The notes under the pieces are model-generated. The model saw only the letters and a program-made list of their open reading frames with translations. It was not told the origin of the DNA and searched no databases. A DNA stretch of 64,000 nucleotides from the NCBI RefSeq assembly GCF_963975345.1, contig NZ_CAXBGE010000011.1, positions 62,001 to 126,000 on the forward strand. The letters run 5' to 3'. Shown here piece by piece: positions 7,205 through 15,165 of this stretch (position 1 is the stretch's first letter; each line of letters begins with the position of its first letter). Position numbers and translations under genes: made by a program. Origin of the DNA: Maricaulis sp963975345 (GTDB taxonomy: Bacteria > Pseudomonadota > Alphaproteobacteria > Caulobacterales > Maricaulaceae).

Positions 7205-8694
7205 GTGAATCCACCTATCACATCACCGGCTCCACCGGCGACTGGGAAGTCGTGATGGGGCTTGAAGTGCATGCCCAGGTCGTTTCCAACTCGAAACTGT
7301 TTTCCGGCGCGTCGACCCAATTCGGCGCCGATCCCAATACCCAGGTCTCCCTGGTCGATGCGGCGATGCCGGGCATGTTGCCGGTGATCAATCATGCCGT
7401 GGTCGAACAGGCGGTGAAAACCGGGTTGGGGCTGAATGCTGAGATCCACCTCTTCTCGCGCTTCGACCGCAAGAATTACTTCTACCCCGATCTGCCGCAG
7501 GGCTATCAGATCTCGCAATTCCAATTTCCCATCGTCGGTGAGGGCGAGCTGGAATGCGAACGCGATGATGGTTCGCGCTTCACGGTCGGGATTGAGCGCC
7601 TGCATCTGGAGCAGGATGCCGGCAAGTCGATCCATGATCTCGACCCGAACTCGACCTATGTCGATTTGAACCGCTCCGGCGTCGCGCTGATGGAGATCGT
7701 CTCCAAGCCGCATATCCGCACGCCCGAAGAGGCCTCGGCCTATGTCTCCAAACTGCGCTCCATCCTGCGCTATCTGGGCACGTGTGGCGGCGATATGGAA
7801 AAGGGTCAGCTGCGCGCCGACGTCAATGTCTCGGTCTGCCGCCCCGGCGGCTATGACAAGTTCCGCGAAACCGATGATTTCAGCCATCTCGGCACGCGTT
7901 GCGAGATCAAGAACGTCAATTCCCTGCGCTTCATCCGCCAGGCGATCGAGTTTGAAGCCCAGCGCCAGGTCGACCTGATCGAGGATGGCGGCACGGTGCA
8001 GCAGCAAACGCGCCTGTTCGACAGTGTCACAGGCGAGACCCGCTCGATGCGCTCGAAGGAAGAAGCACACGACTACCGCTACTTCCCCGATCCCGACCTG
8101 CTGCCACTCGAGCTGCAGCAGACATGGGTTGATGAGATCAAGAACAATCTGCCCGAATTGCCCGATGAGAAGCGCCAGCGCCTGGTCCATGACCTCGGCC
8201 TGTCCGATTACGACGCCTCCGTCCTCGTCTCCGACAAGGATCGCGCCGACTATTTCGAGGCCGTCGCCGCAGGCCGCGATGCCAAGCTGGCTACCAGCTG
8301 GGTCAATAATGAGCTGTTCGGCCGCCTCAACAAGGAAGGCCTCTCCATCACCGAGAGCCCGGTCTCGGCCACCCAATTGGGCCAGTTGATCGCGCTGATC
8401 TCTGACGACACCATCTCCGGCAAGATCGCCAAGGATGTGTTTGAGATCCTCTGGGATGAGGGCGGTGATCCGGCCGCCATCGTCGAGAGCCGCGGCATGA
8501 AACAGGTCACCGATACCGGCGCCATCGAAGCCGTGATTGACCAGCTCATCGCCGACAATCCCGACCAAGCTGCCCAGGTGCGCGAGAAGCCCAAGACGAT
8601 GGGCTGGTTCGTCGGCCAAGTGATGAAGGCGATGCAGGGCAAGGCCAATCCGCAAGCCGTGAATGAGATTTTGGCGAAGAAGCTGCTGGGGTAG
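7201..8694 (+). CDS. gatB: Aspartyl/glutamyl-tRNA amidotransferase subunit B
   Basis: Kinase/amidase subunit of GatCAB: phosphorylates the tRNA-bound glutamate or aspartate and transfers ammonia to it. Length (497 residues) is normal. The N-terminal cradle begins with the family signature VVMGLEVHAQV, followed by SKLFSGAS, the YPDLPQGYQISQ block and the LEQDAGKS motif; the C-terminal YqeY-like tail domain ends in the usual MGWFVGQVMKA and NEILAKKL segments. It lies at the end of the gat operon after two small membrane protein genes. A long palindromic element follows immediately downstream and may bound the transcript. Confidence 0.97.
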   Translation: MSESTYHITGSTGDWEVVMGLEVHAQVVSNSKLFSGASTQFGADPNTQVSLVDAAMPGMLPVINHAVVEQAVKTGLGLNAEIHLFSRFDRKNYFYPDLPQGYQISQFQFPIVGEGELECERDDGSRFTVGIERLHLEQDAGKSIHDLDPNSTYVDLNRSGVALMEIVSKPHIRTPEEASAYVSKLRSILRYLGTCGGDMEKGQLRADVNVSVCRPGGYDKFRETDDFSHLGTRCEIKNVNSLRFIRQAIEFEAQRQVDLIEDGGTVQQQTRLFDSVTGETRSMRSKEEAHDYRYFPDPDLLPLELQQTWVDEIKNNLPELPDEKRQRLVHDLGLSDYDASVLVSDKDRADYFEAVAAGRDAKLATSWVNNELFGRLNKEGLSITESPVSATQLGQLIALISDDTISGKIAKDVFEILWDEGGDPAAIVESRGMKQVTDTGAIEAVIDQLIADNPDQAAQVREKPKTMGWFVGQVMKAMQGKANPQAVNEILAKKLLG

Positions 8695-8701
8695 GGGACG
8701 C

Positions 8702-8794
8702 GCTAAAGGGGACAGGTATAATTAACACATCGCGGACGGTCCGCCAGAATGGGCCCGCCGAAACGCCGCGTTAATTATACCTGTCCCCTTTAGC
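8702..8794. repeat. Palindromic repeat with 25-bp perfect inverted arms
   Basis: The arm at 8702-8726 contains AAAGGGGACAGGTATAATTA and is matched exactly in reverse complement at 8770-8794, with a 43-base GC-rich middle. The AGGGGACAGGTATAATT sequence recurs, from memory, in many proteobacterial genomes as a palindromic unit linked to REP-associated tyrosine (IS200-like) transposases. No transposase is in this window, so this copy would be non-autonomous. It lies between gatB and the mscS gene and could also act as a transcript end. Confidence 0.75.
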
Positions 8795-8822
8795 CCTTTA
8801 GCTGGCACCCACCCCCGCAATA

Positions 8823-10232
8823 ATGCTATCGCTCTGTGAGCGAGCCTCGGAAACAGCACTCATGATGCAGACACAGGATAATTCCGCGCTGGAGGATATC
8901 GTCCCGATCGACGTGGTGCAGAACCATCTGCTGGCGATCTGGCACTGGTTTGTTCAGGCCATGCTCGATCTCACGATCGCGCTGCAGATCGGGTTGATCG
9001 CGGCGGCGATCATTCCGGCGCTGATGTTCGGACCGCGTCTGCAGCGGTTGATTGAGCACCATACAGCTTCGCGAATTCGCACCGGGCTGGCGCGGCGGCT
9101 GCTGTCGGCGGCGCTCGCGCTGGCCACACCGCTGGCCCTGTTGATGGTGCTGGCGACCGTTCGCGTCGTGCTGGGCAGTCTGGATCGGCCCCATGCGTTG
9201 ATCGATGCGGCAATGAGCCTGATGACCGCCTGGCTGGTGATCCGGGCCGTGACGCTGATCATCCGCTCCAAATTCTGGTCGAATGTGGCGTTCTACGTGA
9301 TCTGGCCGATCGCGGCGCTCGACGTGTTCGGCCTGCTTGATGATGTCGTGGTCCAGCTCCAGGCGCTGGCCATCCCGCTGGGGCAGACGGCGGACGGTGC
9401 GCCGGTCGATCTCAGCCTGTTCGATATCCTGCGCACCGTGATCTATTTCGCGGCCCTGTTCTGGCTGGCTTCGCTGGCCGGGCGCGCGGTCAATTCCCAG
9501 CTGGAGAAGGCCGAGGAGTTGACGCCCGCCTTCCGCGCGTTGATCGCCAAGGTGCTCGGCTTTATCCTGCCGGTCGCAGCCCTGCTGATCGCGCTGCAAT
9601 TGACCGGATTCAATATCGCGACGCTGGCGATCTTCTCCGGTGCTGTCGGTATCGGTGTCGGTCTGGGTTTGCAAAAGACGGTCGCCAATTTCGCCGCCGG
9701 TTTCACCCTGCTCGCCGATAAGTCGATCAAGCCCGGCGATGCGCTCGAGATTGACGGCACGTTTGGCTGGGTCACCGAGATGCAGTCCCGCTATGTCTCG
9801 ATCCGCACTCGGGACGGCACCGAAATGCTGATCCCGAATGAGCGCTTCATCGTCGAGGGCGTCATCAACTGGTCGAAATCCGACCGTGCCGTGCGCGTGC
9901 ATGCGCCGTTCGGCGTGTCCTATGGTGTCGACGATGTTGAACATGTCCAGCAGATCGCGATCGAGGCGGCGCTGGGTGCAGACCGCGTGCTGGCCGACAA
10001 GACGCCGGTCTGTAATCTGATGGCCTATGGCGACAGTTCGATCGATTTCGATCTGCGATTCTGGATCACCGATCCGGAGAACGGGCTCTCGAGTGTTCGC
10101 AGCGGGGTCTATGTCTCGCTGTGGAAGGCGTTCAAGGTCCATGGCATCGAATTCCCCTTCCCGCAGCTGGACGTGCATGTGAAGCAGTTGCCGCGCACTG
10201 CGCCTGCGGAACAGCTTTCCGCGCCTGAATAG
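8823..10232 (+). CDS. Mechanosensitive ion channel, MscS family
   Basis: Inner-membrane channel opened by membrane tension; releases solutes in osmotic downshock. The 469-residue protein has several N-terminal hydrophobic helices (to about residue 230), then the pore helix and beta domain. The hallmark stretch GVGLGLQKTVANFAAGF followed by LLADKSIKPGDALEIDG (about residues 275-310) is the MscS pore and middle domain. It is longer than E. coli MscS and resembles multi-helix MscS-like members. The first ATG at 8823 has no ribosome site; in-frame ATGs at 8862 or 8865 are equally possible starts, losing 13-14 residues. Confidence 0.92.
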   Translation: MLSLCERASETALMMQTQDNSALEDIVPIDVVQNHLLAIWHWFVQAMLDLTIALQIGLIAAAIIPALMFGPRLQRLIEHHTASRIRTGLARRLLSAALALATPLALLMVLATVRVVLGSLDRPHALIDAAMSLMTAWLVIRAVTLIIRSKFWSNVAFYVIWPIAALDVFGLLDDVVVQLQALAIPLGQTADGAPVDLSLFDILRTVIYFAALFWLASLAGRAVNSQLEKAEELTPAFRALIAKVLGFILPVAALLIALQLTGFNIATLAIFSGAVGIGVGLGLQKTVANFAAGFTLLADKSIKPGDALEIDGTFGWVTEMQSRYVSIRTRDGTEMLIPNERFIVEGVINWSKSDRAVRVHAPFGVSYGVDDVEHVQQIAIEAALGADRVLADKTPVCNLMAYGDSSIDFDLRFWITDPENGLSSVRSGVYVSLWKAFKVHGIEFPFPQLDVHVKQLPRTAPAEQLSAPE

Positions 10233-10302
10233 GCAAGGTCGCTTTCCCTCTCCGCTGGAGAAAGGGCGCTCCATTCACTTAGGTAAAAGCATAAGTTTTT
10301 GC

Positions 10303-10331
10303 TTGACGCAATTAGTCGCGGCTATTTACAT
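10303..10331 (+). promoter_or_regulatory. Promoter of the arsR-SRPBCC operon, likely giving a leaderless mRNA
   Basis: TTGACG (10303-10308) and TTACAT (10326-10331) are 17 bases apart. The -10 element ends six bases before the ATG of the ArsR-type gene, and that ATG has no ribosome site. A normal start point would fall on or beside the A of the ATG, so the transcript is probably leaderless. An autoregulating ArsR protein would have to bind over or next to these hexamers. Confidence 0.6.
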
Positions 10332-10337
10332 AGCCAT

Positions 10338-10694
10338 ATGCCTAACTATTCCGCCGATCTCGACAACACATTCCGCGCCTTGGCTGATCCGACCCGCCGG
10401 GCGGTGATTGCGCGCCTCATCCAGGGGCCAGCTTCGGTTTCTGAACTGGCGGAGCCCTTCGATATGGCGATGCCGTCCCTGATGCAGCATTTGCGTGTGC
10501 TCGAGACCGGCGGGCTGATCCGCTCGTCCAAACAGGGGCGGGTGCGCACCTGTCGGATCGAACCGGCGCAATTGCAACGGGCCCAGGACTGGCTCGCCAG
10601 CCAGCGCGCCCTGTGGGAAGGCCGGTTCGACCGGCTCGATGATTGTCTCAAGGACCTTCAAGCGAAAGGAGAGCCGAATGACGGCCGCCCCTGA
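10338..10694 (+). CDS. ArsR/SmtB-type winged-helix transcriptional regulator
   Basis: Repressor of 118 residues. It opens with the typical FRALADPTRRAVIARLIQGP helix pair and continues with a winged helix (VSELAEPFDMAMPSLMQHLRVLE then GLIRSSKQGR). No cysteine metal-binding motif such as CxC is present, so it is not a classical arsenic or zinc sensor. ArsR genes of this subtype are usually paired with SRPBCC (AHSA1-like) genes, exactly as here: the next gene begins inside its last codons (17-base overlap). It probably controls its own operon from the promoter just upstream; the signal is unknown. Confidence 0.9.
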   Translation: MPNYSADLDNTFRALADPTRRAVIARLIQGPASVSELAEPFDMAMPSLMQHLRVLETGGLIRSSKQGRVRTCRIEPAQLQRAQDWLASQRALWEGRFDRLDDCLKDLQAKGEPNDGRP

Positions 10695-11181
10695 ACCCGC
10701 CGGCTTTGATCCGGCCACTGATCTGACCCTGAACCGTTTCATTGATGCGCCCGTCGAGCTGGTCTGGACGGCTTGGACGACCCCGGAGCATCTCAAACAA
10801 TGGTGGACGCCGCGGCCCTGGACGACGCCAGAGGTCGAGATGGATCTGTCTCCGGGCGGGATCTTCAAGACCGTGATGCAATCGCCCGATGGCGAGCTAT
10901 TTCCTTATACCGGATGCTTCCTCGAGATTTCACCGCTGCGCCGCATCGTTTCGACCAATCAGATGGGACCGGGTTTTCGGCCCCTGATCGGACCGATTCC
11001 CTTCACCGCCGTCTTCAGCTTTGCCGCCGAGGGCAAGGGCACGCGTTACAGCGCTCACGTGATGCATCCCGACGAGGATGGGCGCAAACGTCATGAGGAT
11101 ATGGGTTTCCAGGAGGGCTGGGCGATCTGCATGGCGCAGCTGGCCGAGTTCACCGACTCGCTGAAGGCGGGGGCACAATGA
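10678..11181 (+). CDS. SRPBCC (START/AHSA1-like) domain protein, first of three
   Basis: A 167-residue protein with one helix-grip SRPBCC domain, a hydrophobic-pocket fold used to bind lipids, aromatic compounds or, in eukaryotic Aha1, Hsp90. The family pattern is clear: RFIDAPVELVWTAWTTPEHLKQWW near the N-terminus, then SPGGIFKTVMQSPDGE and the closing helix GWAICMAQLAEF. AAAGGAGAG precedes the ATG at 10678, inside the end of the regulator gene; the two frames overlap by 17 bases. The next SRPBCC gene overlaps its stop codon. Ligand and reaction are unknown. Confidence 0.88.
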   Translation: MTAAPEPAGFDPATDLTLNRFIDAPVELVWTAWTTPEHLKQWWTPRPWTTPEVEMDLSPGGIFKTVMQSPDGELFPYTGCFLEISPLRRIVSTNQMGPGFRPLIGPIPFTAVFSFAAEGKGTRYSAHVMHPDEDGRKRHEDMGFQEGWAICMAQLAEFTDSLKAGAQ

Positions 11182-11657
11182 GCGCCGCGCCGGCCAGCCA
11201 TGAGAGCTTCACGCTGACGCGCCAGATGGCGGCGCCGCCAGCGGTGGTGTTCCGCGCCTGGGCTGACCCGGCCGCGCGTACAGTGTGGAGCGCGCCTTCG
11301 GCGGCGGTGGAGATCGTCTATGACGCAGCCGATTTTCGTCTCGGTGGCTGTGACGTCGTGCGCTGTGTCGAGCCGGACATGCCGGTCTTTGCTGCCGAGG
11401 TTTGCTATCACGACATCGTCGAGGACCGCCGCATCATATTTGCTGAAAGCGTGTCGCGCGGCGATGAGCGGATGGCTGCAGCTCTGATCTCGGTCGAGAT
11501 TGTCGCTGAGGGCGAGGGAAGTACCCTGACGGTCACCCTGCAGCTGGTCTCGCTCGACATTGAGGGCATGGGATCAAATTACCGCCTCGGCTGGACGGCG
11601 GCGCTGGATAATTTGCAGATCTGGGTGAACGAAGCGGGCGCAGGAGGCCGGGCATGA
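11178..11657 (+). CDS. SRPBCC domain protein, second of three
   Basis: A 159-residue single-domain protein beginning ESFTLTRQMAAPPAVVFRAWADP, the usual first strand and helix of SRPBCC/AHSA1 proteins, and ending with the long C-terminal helix (GWTAALDNLQIWVNEA). It starts in an ATGA overlap with the previous gene and ends in an ATGA overlap with the next, so the three are translationally coupled. It differs widely from its neighbours in sequence, which suggests three distinct ligands or a hetero-oligomer rather than recent copies. Function is unknown. Confidence 0.85.
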   Translation: MSAAPASHESFTLTRQMAAPPAVVFRAWADPAARTVWSAPSAAVEIVYDAADFRLGGCDVVRCVEPDMPVFAAEVCYHDIVEDRRIIFAESVSRGDERMAAALISVEIVAEGEGSTLTVTLQLVSLDIEGMGSNYRLGWTAALDNLQIWVNEAGAGGRA

Positions 11658-12127
11658 GCGAACGCAAGATCATCCATGGCGGCTTCTCCATCGATCGCTG
11701 TTTTGATTTCACGCCGCAGGCCGTATTTGCTGCCTGGTCCGACCCAGCGGCGAAATATCGCTGGTTTGCCAATGTCGACAGGTTTGGCGAGATTGATTAC
11801 GCGCTGGATTTCCGCGTCGGCGGTCACGAAACCGCTTCGGGCATCGCGCCGGATGGCCGGCGCTTTACCAACGACACCAGGATCCACGACATTATTGTCA
11901 ATGCCCGCCTGGTCTTCTCCTACCGGATGACGCTCGGCGGCGTGCCGATTTCGGTCTCGCTGACCACAGTCACCTTCGAGGCCGATGGCGCTGGCACGCG
12001 TGTGACCTATGCCGAGCAGGGCGCTTTTCTGGACGGTTATGACGGGGTGGCGGAACGTGAGGGCGGTTGTGCCTGGATGCTGGGCCGGCTCGGCAAGGAA
12101 TTGCTGCGGGTCTCTGGCTCCAGCTAG
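11654..12127 (+). CDS. SRPBCC domain protein, third of three
   Basis: A 157-residue SRPBCC protein; DRCFDFTPQAVFAAWSDPAAK is the first strand-helix unit, YRWFANVDRFGE the tryptophan-bearing follow-up, and GGCAWMLGRLGKELL the last helix. It ends the regulator-SRPBCC operon. Its TAG stop shares the tetranucleotide CTAG with the stop of the convergent lipase gene, so the two genes overlap tail to tail by four bases and no separate terminator fits between them. Confidence 0.86.
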   Translation: MSERKIIHGGFSIDRCFDFTPQAVFAAWSDPAAKYRWFANVDRFGEIDYALDFRVGGHETASGIAPDGRRFTNDTRIHDIIVNARLVFSYRMTLGGVPISVSLTTVTFEADGAGTRVTYAEQGAFLDGYDGVAEREGGCAWMLGRLGKELLRVSGSS

Positions 12128-13161
12128 GCCGGCTTGATTTGTTCGAGGGCGGCCTCGGTCTCTGCACCCTCGTCCGGGCACAGGCTGGTCAGATAGCGCT
12201 GGGCACCGCTATGGGCGTCGATCATTTCGCGGAAGCGCATTTTGACGATGGCCTCGATGATCGCGTCCCAAGCCGCGTTCTCCGCTTCCTCATCGTGCTG
12301 GATACGACCGTCTTCCTCGTGCATGAAATGCAGGTGTCCGAACTGGCGATAGGGCCAGGCGGGCAGGGCCTTGATCGCGTCCTCGACCAGCATCAGTTTT
12401 TTCGCGTCATCGAGCCGCGCATCACCATCGACCCGCTCTCGGACTTGCGGACCGCCGGGCAGGTAGGGAACCGGATCAAGCGCGTTCTGAAAACGCGCCG
12501 TGCGCGCCAGCAGCCCGTCTTCATTGTAACAATCGATGAAATCCTGGTCGGCCGTCATCGGCGCGGCAAAACTGCACACCTCGATGTGGCGGTCGGGATA
12601 TTGTGCCCGGATCAGGGTAGCGCCCAAGCAGGCCATCGCCCCGCCCTTGGAGTGACCGGTGACGCGAATGGCGCTCGCCGATCCGGCATTGAGCGTTTCC
12701 AGGGTTTCGAGCAGATCGGTTGCCAGGCTGGAGACCGCAATTCCAAATGCGCTGGCAACCTGGCCATACTCACGCTCGCCGACTGTCCAAGGCATCGGTA
12801 CCGTCTGGGCGTCGTGCAGCCAGTCCGTGGCCCAGCGCCAGAAAATCATGTCCTGCGGCGGCAAGGTGCCGCGAAACGTCACCAGCAGGCCGCCATCATC
12901 CGTGCGGCAGACAAAGCCGGCATGCACATCATGAAGGCCGCTGACGAAGACCAGCGGCCGTGTGCCCTTTTGCAGACCGGCCTCGTCCAGCAGGGGCAGG
13001 CCCGAGGCGAGACGGCGATCCTCGATCAGATAGGCGGCATTGCAGGCATGGATCAGTCGGCGCGGCCAGGGATTGTCGTTCAGTGCGTCGATGACCGGAT
13101 CAATCAACTCGCTCGCGGCACTCTTGATGTCATCGAGGATCGGGCTGTCGGAAGGCGGCAT
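12124..13161 (-). CDS. Lipase family (class 3) alpha/beta hydrolase
   Basis: A 345-residue protein with the class 3 lipase core: LLVTFRGTLPPQD is the oxyanion strand, and IRVTGHSKGGAMACLGATL contains the nucleophile serine in GHSKG; a conserved SFAAPMTADQDF follows. No signal peptide is seen, so the enzyme looks cytoplasmic, which makes a role in lipid or ester turnover inside the cell more likely than nutrient scavenging. It converges on the SRPBCC operon and shares its stop tetranucleotide. The substrate is not predictable. Confidence 0.85.
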   Translation of the reverse strand: MPPSDSPILDDIKSAASELIDPVIDALNDNPWPRRLIHACNAAYLIEDRRLASGLPLLDEAGLQKGTRPLVFVSGLHDVHAGFVCRTDDGGLLVTFRGTLPPQDMIFWRWATDWLHDAQTVPMPWTVGEREYGQVASAFGIAVSSLATDLLETLETLNAGSASAIRVTGHSKGGAMACLGATLIRAQYPDRHIEVCSFAAPMTADQDFIDCYNEDGLLARTARFQNALDPVPYLPGGPQVRERVDGDARLDDAKKLMLVEDAIKALPAWPYRQFGHLHFMHEEDGRIQHDEEAENAAWDAIIEAIVKMRFREMIDAHSGAQRYLTSLCPDEGAETEAALEQIKPA

Positions 13162-13215
13162 GGCAAGGACAAACTCGGGGTGTCATGAGGACGGGAGGTG
13201 GTTGTCGGCGCGCGG

Positions 13216-14169
13216 CTAGAGCAGGCCGATCTCGCGCAGGCGCTGATTGAGGTAATCATTGGCACGCATGGCTTCGGGGTATTGATCGGGATGCTCGGCC
13301 GTGGCGCAGCCGGGCAGGGTCTCGATCATATAGTCGGGCCGGTAGTGCAGGAAGAAGGGCATGGAATAGCGCGAATGCCCGGTACGCGCGCCCACCGGGT
13401 TGATGACACGGTGCTGGGTCGAGGGCAGGAGGTCATTGGTCGAGCGCGCCAGCATATCGCCCATATTCACCACCAGGCAGCCGGCAGGCGGATTCATGTC
13501 GATCCACTCTCCCGAGCGCGTCCTGACCTGCAGTCCGGGCTCCTCAGCGCCGAGCAGCAAGGTGATGGTATTGATATCGCCATGCGCTTCGGCGCGGATC
13601 GAGCCGCCCGGATCGCCAGCGACAGGCGGGTAATGCAAGAGGCGCATCACCGAATTGCCGTCCCTGACCGTGTCGTCGAAGAAGTCAGCGGCGAGGCCGA
13701 GATCGAGCGCGATGGCGCTCAGCACGCGCCGGCCGAGTGCGTCGAAATCCTGATAGAGACCGTGGACGATATCTTTCCAATCGGAGATTTCGGCGGGCAC
13801 GAGATTGGGCGCCATGTCGGTCTCGTAGCGATGACCAGGCGGCAGATCGCGGCCGACATGCCAGAATTCTTTCAGATCGACATGCTTGGCGTCCTTGGCG
13901 ATCTCCTTGCCGAAGGGCGTGTAGCCGCGCGCGCCGCCGCCGCCGGGGATGAAGTATTGCTGTTTTACAGCCTCGGGCAGGGCGAAGAATTCCGCCGCCT
14001 TGGCATAGGCGCGATCGATATGGGTCTGGTCGAGACCGTGATCGGAGATCGCAGCAAAACCGAATTCCCGGAAGCTGCGTCCCAGCTCGGTGGCGAAACC
14101 TTGCGGGTCGCTGGCCTGGCGGGCCATCGAGACGGGGGTGAAGCGGGAAAGGCTATCGCTGGCTGACAT
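13216..14169 (-). CDS. 2-oxoglutarate/Fe(II)-dependent oxygenase, isopenicillin N synthase family
   Basis: A 317-residue oxygenase of the IPNS-like superfamily. The N-terminal DIOX_N domain is followed by the double-stranded beta helix core: the HGDINTITLL segment gives the first His and Asp iron ligands, TQHRVINP the second His, and RYSMPFF the RxS pair that binds 2-oxoglutarate. The GGGGARGYTPFGKE segment is typical of bacterial members. The start at 14169 (MSASDSLSRF) begins the conserved domain; an upstream ATG would add 52 unconserved residues. It is divergent from the glutathione transferase gene. Substrate unknown; related proteins modify small acids or amino acids. Confidence 0.88.
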   Translation of the reverse strand: MSASDSLSRFTPVSMARQASDPQGFATELGRSFREFGFAAISDHGLDQTHIDRAYAKAAEFFALPEAVKQQYFIPGGGGARGYTPFGKEIAKDAKHVDLKEFWHVGRDLPPGHRYETDMAPNLVPAEISDWKDIVHGLYQDFDALGRRVLSAIALDLGLAADFFDDTVRDGNSVMRLLHYPPVAGDPGGSIRAEAHGDINTITLLLGAEEPGLQVRTRSGEWIDMNPPAGCLVVNMGDMLARSTNDLLPSTQHRVINPVGARTGHSRYSMPFFLHYRPDYMIETLPGCATAEHPDQYPEAMRANDYLNQRLREIGLL

Positions 14170-14342
14170 CGGGCTTGGACCTGTTCTGGTGTGGCGACGG
14201 GGATAAGGGTTTGCGGCCTGCCTGCCAAGCTGTCTGAGGTTAATGACGCGGCTGTGATCGCAGCTGTTCTTGTAAGCCCCGGCTTCCGCACCATGTTCAA
14301 ACCACAGGGAAGTCCTGCAAATCATTCTGACGGAGACCCATT

Positions 14343-15068
14343 ATGCCCGCACCGATCGAACTCTATTACTGGCCGACTCCGAATGGCTGGAAAATCTCCA
14401 TCGCACTTGAGGAAATGGGCTTGGCCTATGATCTCAAGCCGGTGAATATCGGTGCCGGTGAACAGTTCGAGCCGGCCTTCCTCAAGATCAGCCCCAATAA
14501 CCGCATGCCCGCCATCATCGATCCCGATGGACCGGATGGCCAGCCGATCTCGGTGTTCGAGAGCGGGGCGATCCTGCAATATCTCGGGCGCAAGTCCGGC
14601 CAATTCTATCCCGCCGACCCGCGCGCCCGCGCCGAAGTCGAGCAATGGCTGTTCTGGCAGATGGGCGGGCTCGGCCCAATGGCCGGTCAGGCGCATCATT
14701 TCCGCAGCTATGCCAAGGCAATCGAGCCCGATGAGAGCAAGCTGGAATACGGCAAGACGCGCTATACCAATGAGGTCAACCGGCTCTATGGCGTGCTGGA
14801 ACGGGCCTTGTCTGACGGGCGCGACTATATCGCCGGCGAATATTCCATCGCCGATATGGCGATCTGGCCGTGGATCCTGCCGGAAGGCCAGGGCCAGGAC
14901 CTTGGTGATTTCCCACGCCTGTCCGCCTGGATGGAGCGCGTCGGGGCACGGCCTGCGGTCAAGACTGGCCGAGCCCTCTACCAGGAATCACGCCGTGCGC
15001 TCGACGAAGACAGCGAGGCGGGCAAGCAGGCGCGCGCTCAGCTGTTCGGCCAGAAGGCCCGTGCCTGA
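14343..15068 (+). CDS. Glutathione S-transferase, nu-class-like (YghU/YfcG type)
   Basis: A 241-residue glutathione transferase. The thioredoxin-like N-terminal domain starts with IELYYWPTPNGWKISIALEE, where the Thr/Asn pair of the TPN motif replaces the usual catalytic Tyr or Ser; this is the signature of the nu class, which has disulfide reductase activity with two bound glutathiones. NRMPAIIDPDG gives the cis-proline, and FESGAILQYLGRK the glutathione-binding Glu-Ser. The all-helical C-terminal domain follows. It is divergent from the oxygenase gene. Identity of the family is firm; the physiological substrate is not known. Confidence 0.9.
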   Translation: MPAPIELYYWPTPNGWKISIALEEMGLAYDLKPVNIGAGEQFEPAFLKISPNNRMPAIIDPDGPDGQPISVFESGAILQYLGRKSGQFYPADPRARAEVEQWLFWQMGGLGPMAGQAHHFRSYAKAIEPDESKLEYGKTRYTNEVNRLYGVLERALSDGRDYIAGEYSIADMAIWPWILPEGQGQDLGDFPRLSAWMERVGARPAVKTGRALYQESRRALDEDSEAGKQARAQLFGQKARA

Positions 15069-15165
15069 GGCTGAGACGGCGCGCGGATTCGCCTTGCACG
15101 CGTAAGAGCTTGCCTCCGCCCGCCTGGCATTCGATGCTAGGGCGGGACAAAAAGGGGGCAAGCCC

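Noticed and set aside
7093..8655. Minus-strand open frame of 520 codons opposite gatB
   Set aside because: Lies wholly within gatB on the other strand; long because of GC-rich codon bias, and the translation shows no recognisable domain.
10233..10272. Hairpin-like stretch after mscS
   Set aside because: Arms pair imperfectly and no T run follows; too weak to call a terminator.
8826..10274. Minus-strand open frame of 482 codons opposite mscS
   Set aside because: Mirror of the MscS gene; rich in Arg, Gln and Asp without motif.
12067..14166. Two plus-strand frames opposite the lipase and oxygenase
   Set aside because: Shadows of well-identified minus-strand genes.
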